Virus record (IMG/VR): IMGVR_UViG_3300010885_022365
Span: 1 to 29,102 of that record
DNA: 29,102 nucleotides
Origin: a virus
Strand: one strand, 5' to 3'
Below the pieces are notes generated by a model. It made no database searches. It worked only from the letters and a program-made list of their open reading frames with translations, and was not told the DNA's origin. Positions 28,939 to 29,102 of this stretch are shown one piece after another. How positions within the stretch are numbered: the stretch's first letter is position 1; every line of letters starts with the position of its first letter. The position numbers and the translations under genes were made by a program.

Positions 28939-29102
28939 GTTTTTTATTGGGTTCTTTGATACTTTATTTTCTACCTGATTATTATGAAGTTCTAGGTGTA
29001 CCTAAAGAGGAAATATGTTTTAGCCCTGCACCTATTTGTATTTATGAAAAGGCTAAACGTGAGGAAAGAAAAGAACTATATGCTAAATATCAGCAAGAAC
29101 AG
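28935..29102 (+). CDS. Small membrane protein, cut by the window edge
   Basis: Starts at an ATG overlapping the previous stop (ATGA). Visible sequence: MSFLLGSLILYFLPDYYEVL, then GVPKEEICFSPAPICIYEKA and a charged stretch KREERKELYAKYQQEQ. The first 14 residues are hydrophobic and could be a signal anchor; the second half is a charged helix. The 3' end lies outside the window, so its length and nature are open. A spanin-like role is not supported by what is visible. Confidence 0.5.
   Translation, partial: MSFLLGSLILYFLPDYYEVLGVPKEEICFSPAPICIYEKAKREERKELYAKYQQEQ

Noticed and set aside
1-29102. CRISPR array or insertion sequence
   Set aside because: No regularly spaced repeats and no transposase-like protein or terminal inverted repeats were seen; absence is by reading only.

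Overview
This window is an internal piece of an AT-rich (clearly low-GC) tailed phage or prophage genome. It has a contractile tail, because a sheath-like gene and a tube-like gene are adjacent, and a lambda-like set of recombination genes. Both edges cut genes: a tape-measure gene on the left and a small membrane-protein gene on the right. The host cannot be fixed from the sequence. Sigma70-type promoters, purine-rich ribosome sites and RusA/NinB/ERF/YqaJ-type genes point to a Gram-negative, AT-rich bacterium. I see no integrase, lysis cassette, tRNA or CRISPR array here.

Transcription diverges from a control region at about 24.24-24.51 kb. Everything to its left is read leftward (minus strand). 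In that direction the order is: a small Cro/YdaS-like regulator; a leader RNA; an unknown protein plus a RecA/RepA-like ATPase; a 420-base gene-free structured stretch; small zinc-type proteins and NinB; two near-identical promoter modules driving accessory genes (an LGDPCY-motif protein, an exported protein, a one-helix membrane protein); RusA; two small permuted methyltransferase-like proteins; a PP-loop PAPS-reductase-like protein with a ParB-like partner; a second ParB-like protein; an HNH-type nuclease; TerS and TerL; portal; MuF-type head protein; a Nudix/DUF2213/scaffold polyprotein; capsid proteins; connector and neck genes; sheath; tube; the tail assembly chaperones with an apparent -1 frameshift; and the tape measure, which carries a C-terminal amidase domain.

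To the right (plus strand) there are small early genes, a DUF932 protein, then an ERF annealing protein, a YqaJ exonuclease, SSB, a PD-(D/E)XK-like nuclease, and small membrane proteins. Annealing protein plus exonuclease plus SSB form a complete single-strand annealing module. RusA and NinB on the other arm would process the recombination products.

The most unusual content is regulatory and modification-related. Two leader RNAs (about 23.86-24.00 kb and 22.54-22.66 kb) share one interleaved helix topology that ends in a U-run; in one of them the ribosome-binding site is inside the terminator helix. An adjacent pair of methyltransferase-like proteins has one intact DPPW motif and one degenerate EIPW motif. 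These sit beside a ParB/PAPS-reductase pair and look like one modification or sulfur-transfer cassette. Promoter modules are visibly duplicated on both arms, with a shared TATAGC element just downstream of several -10 boxes.
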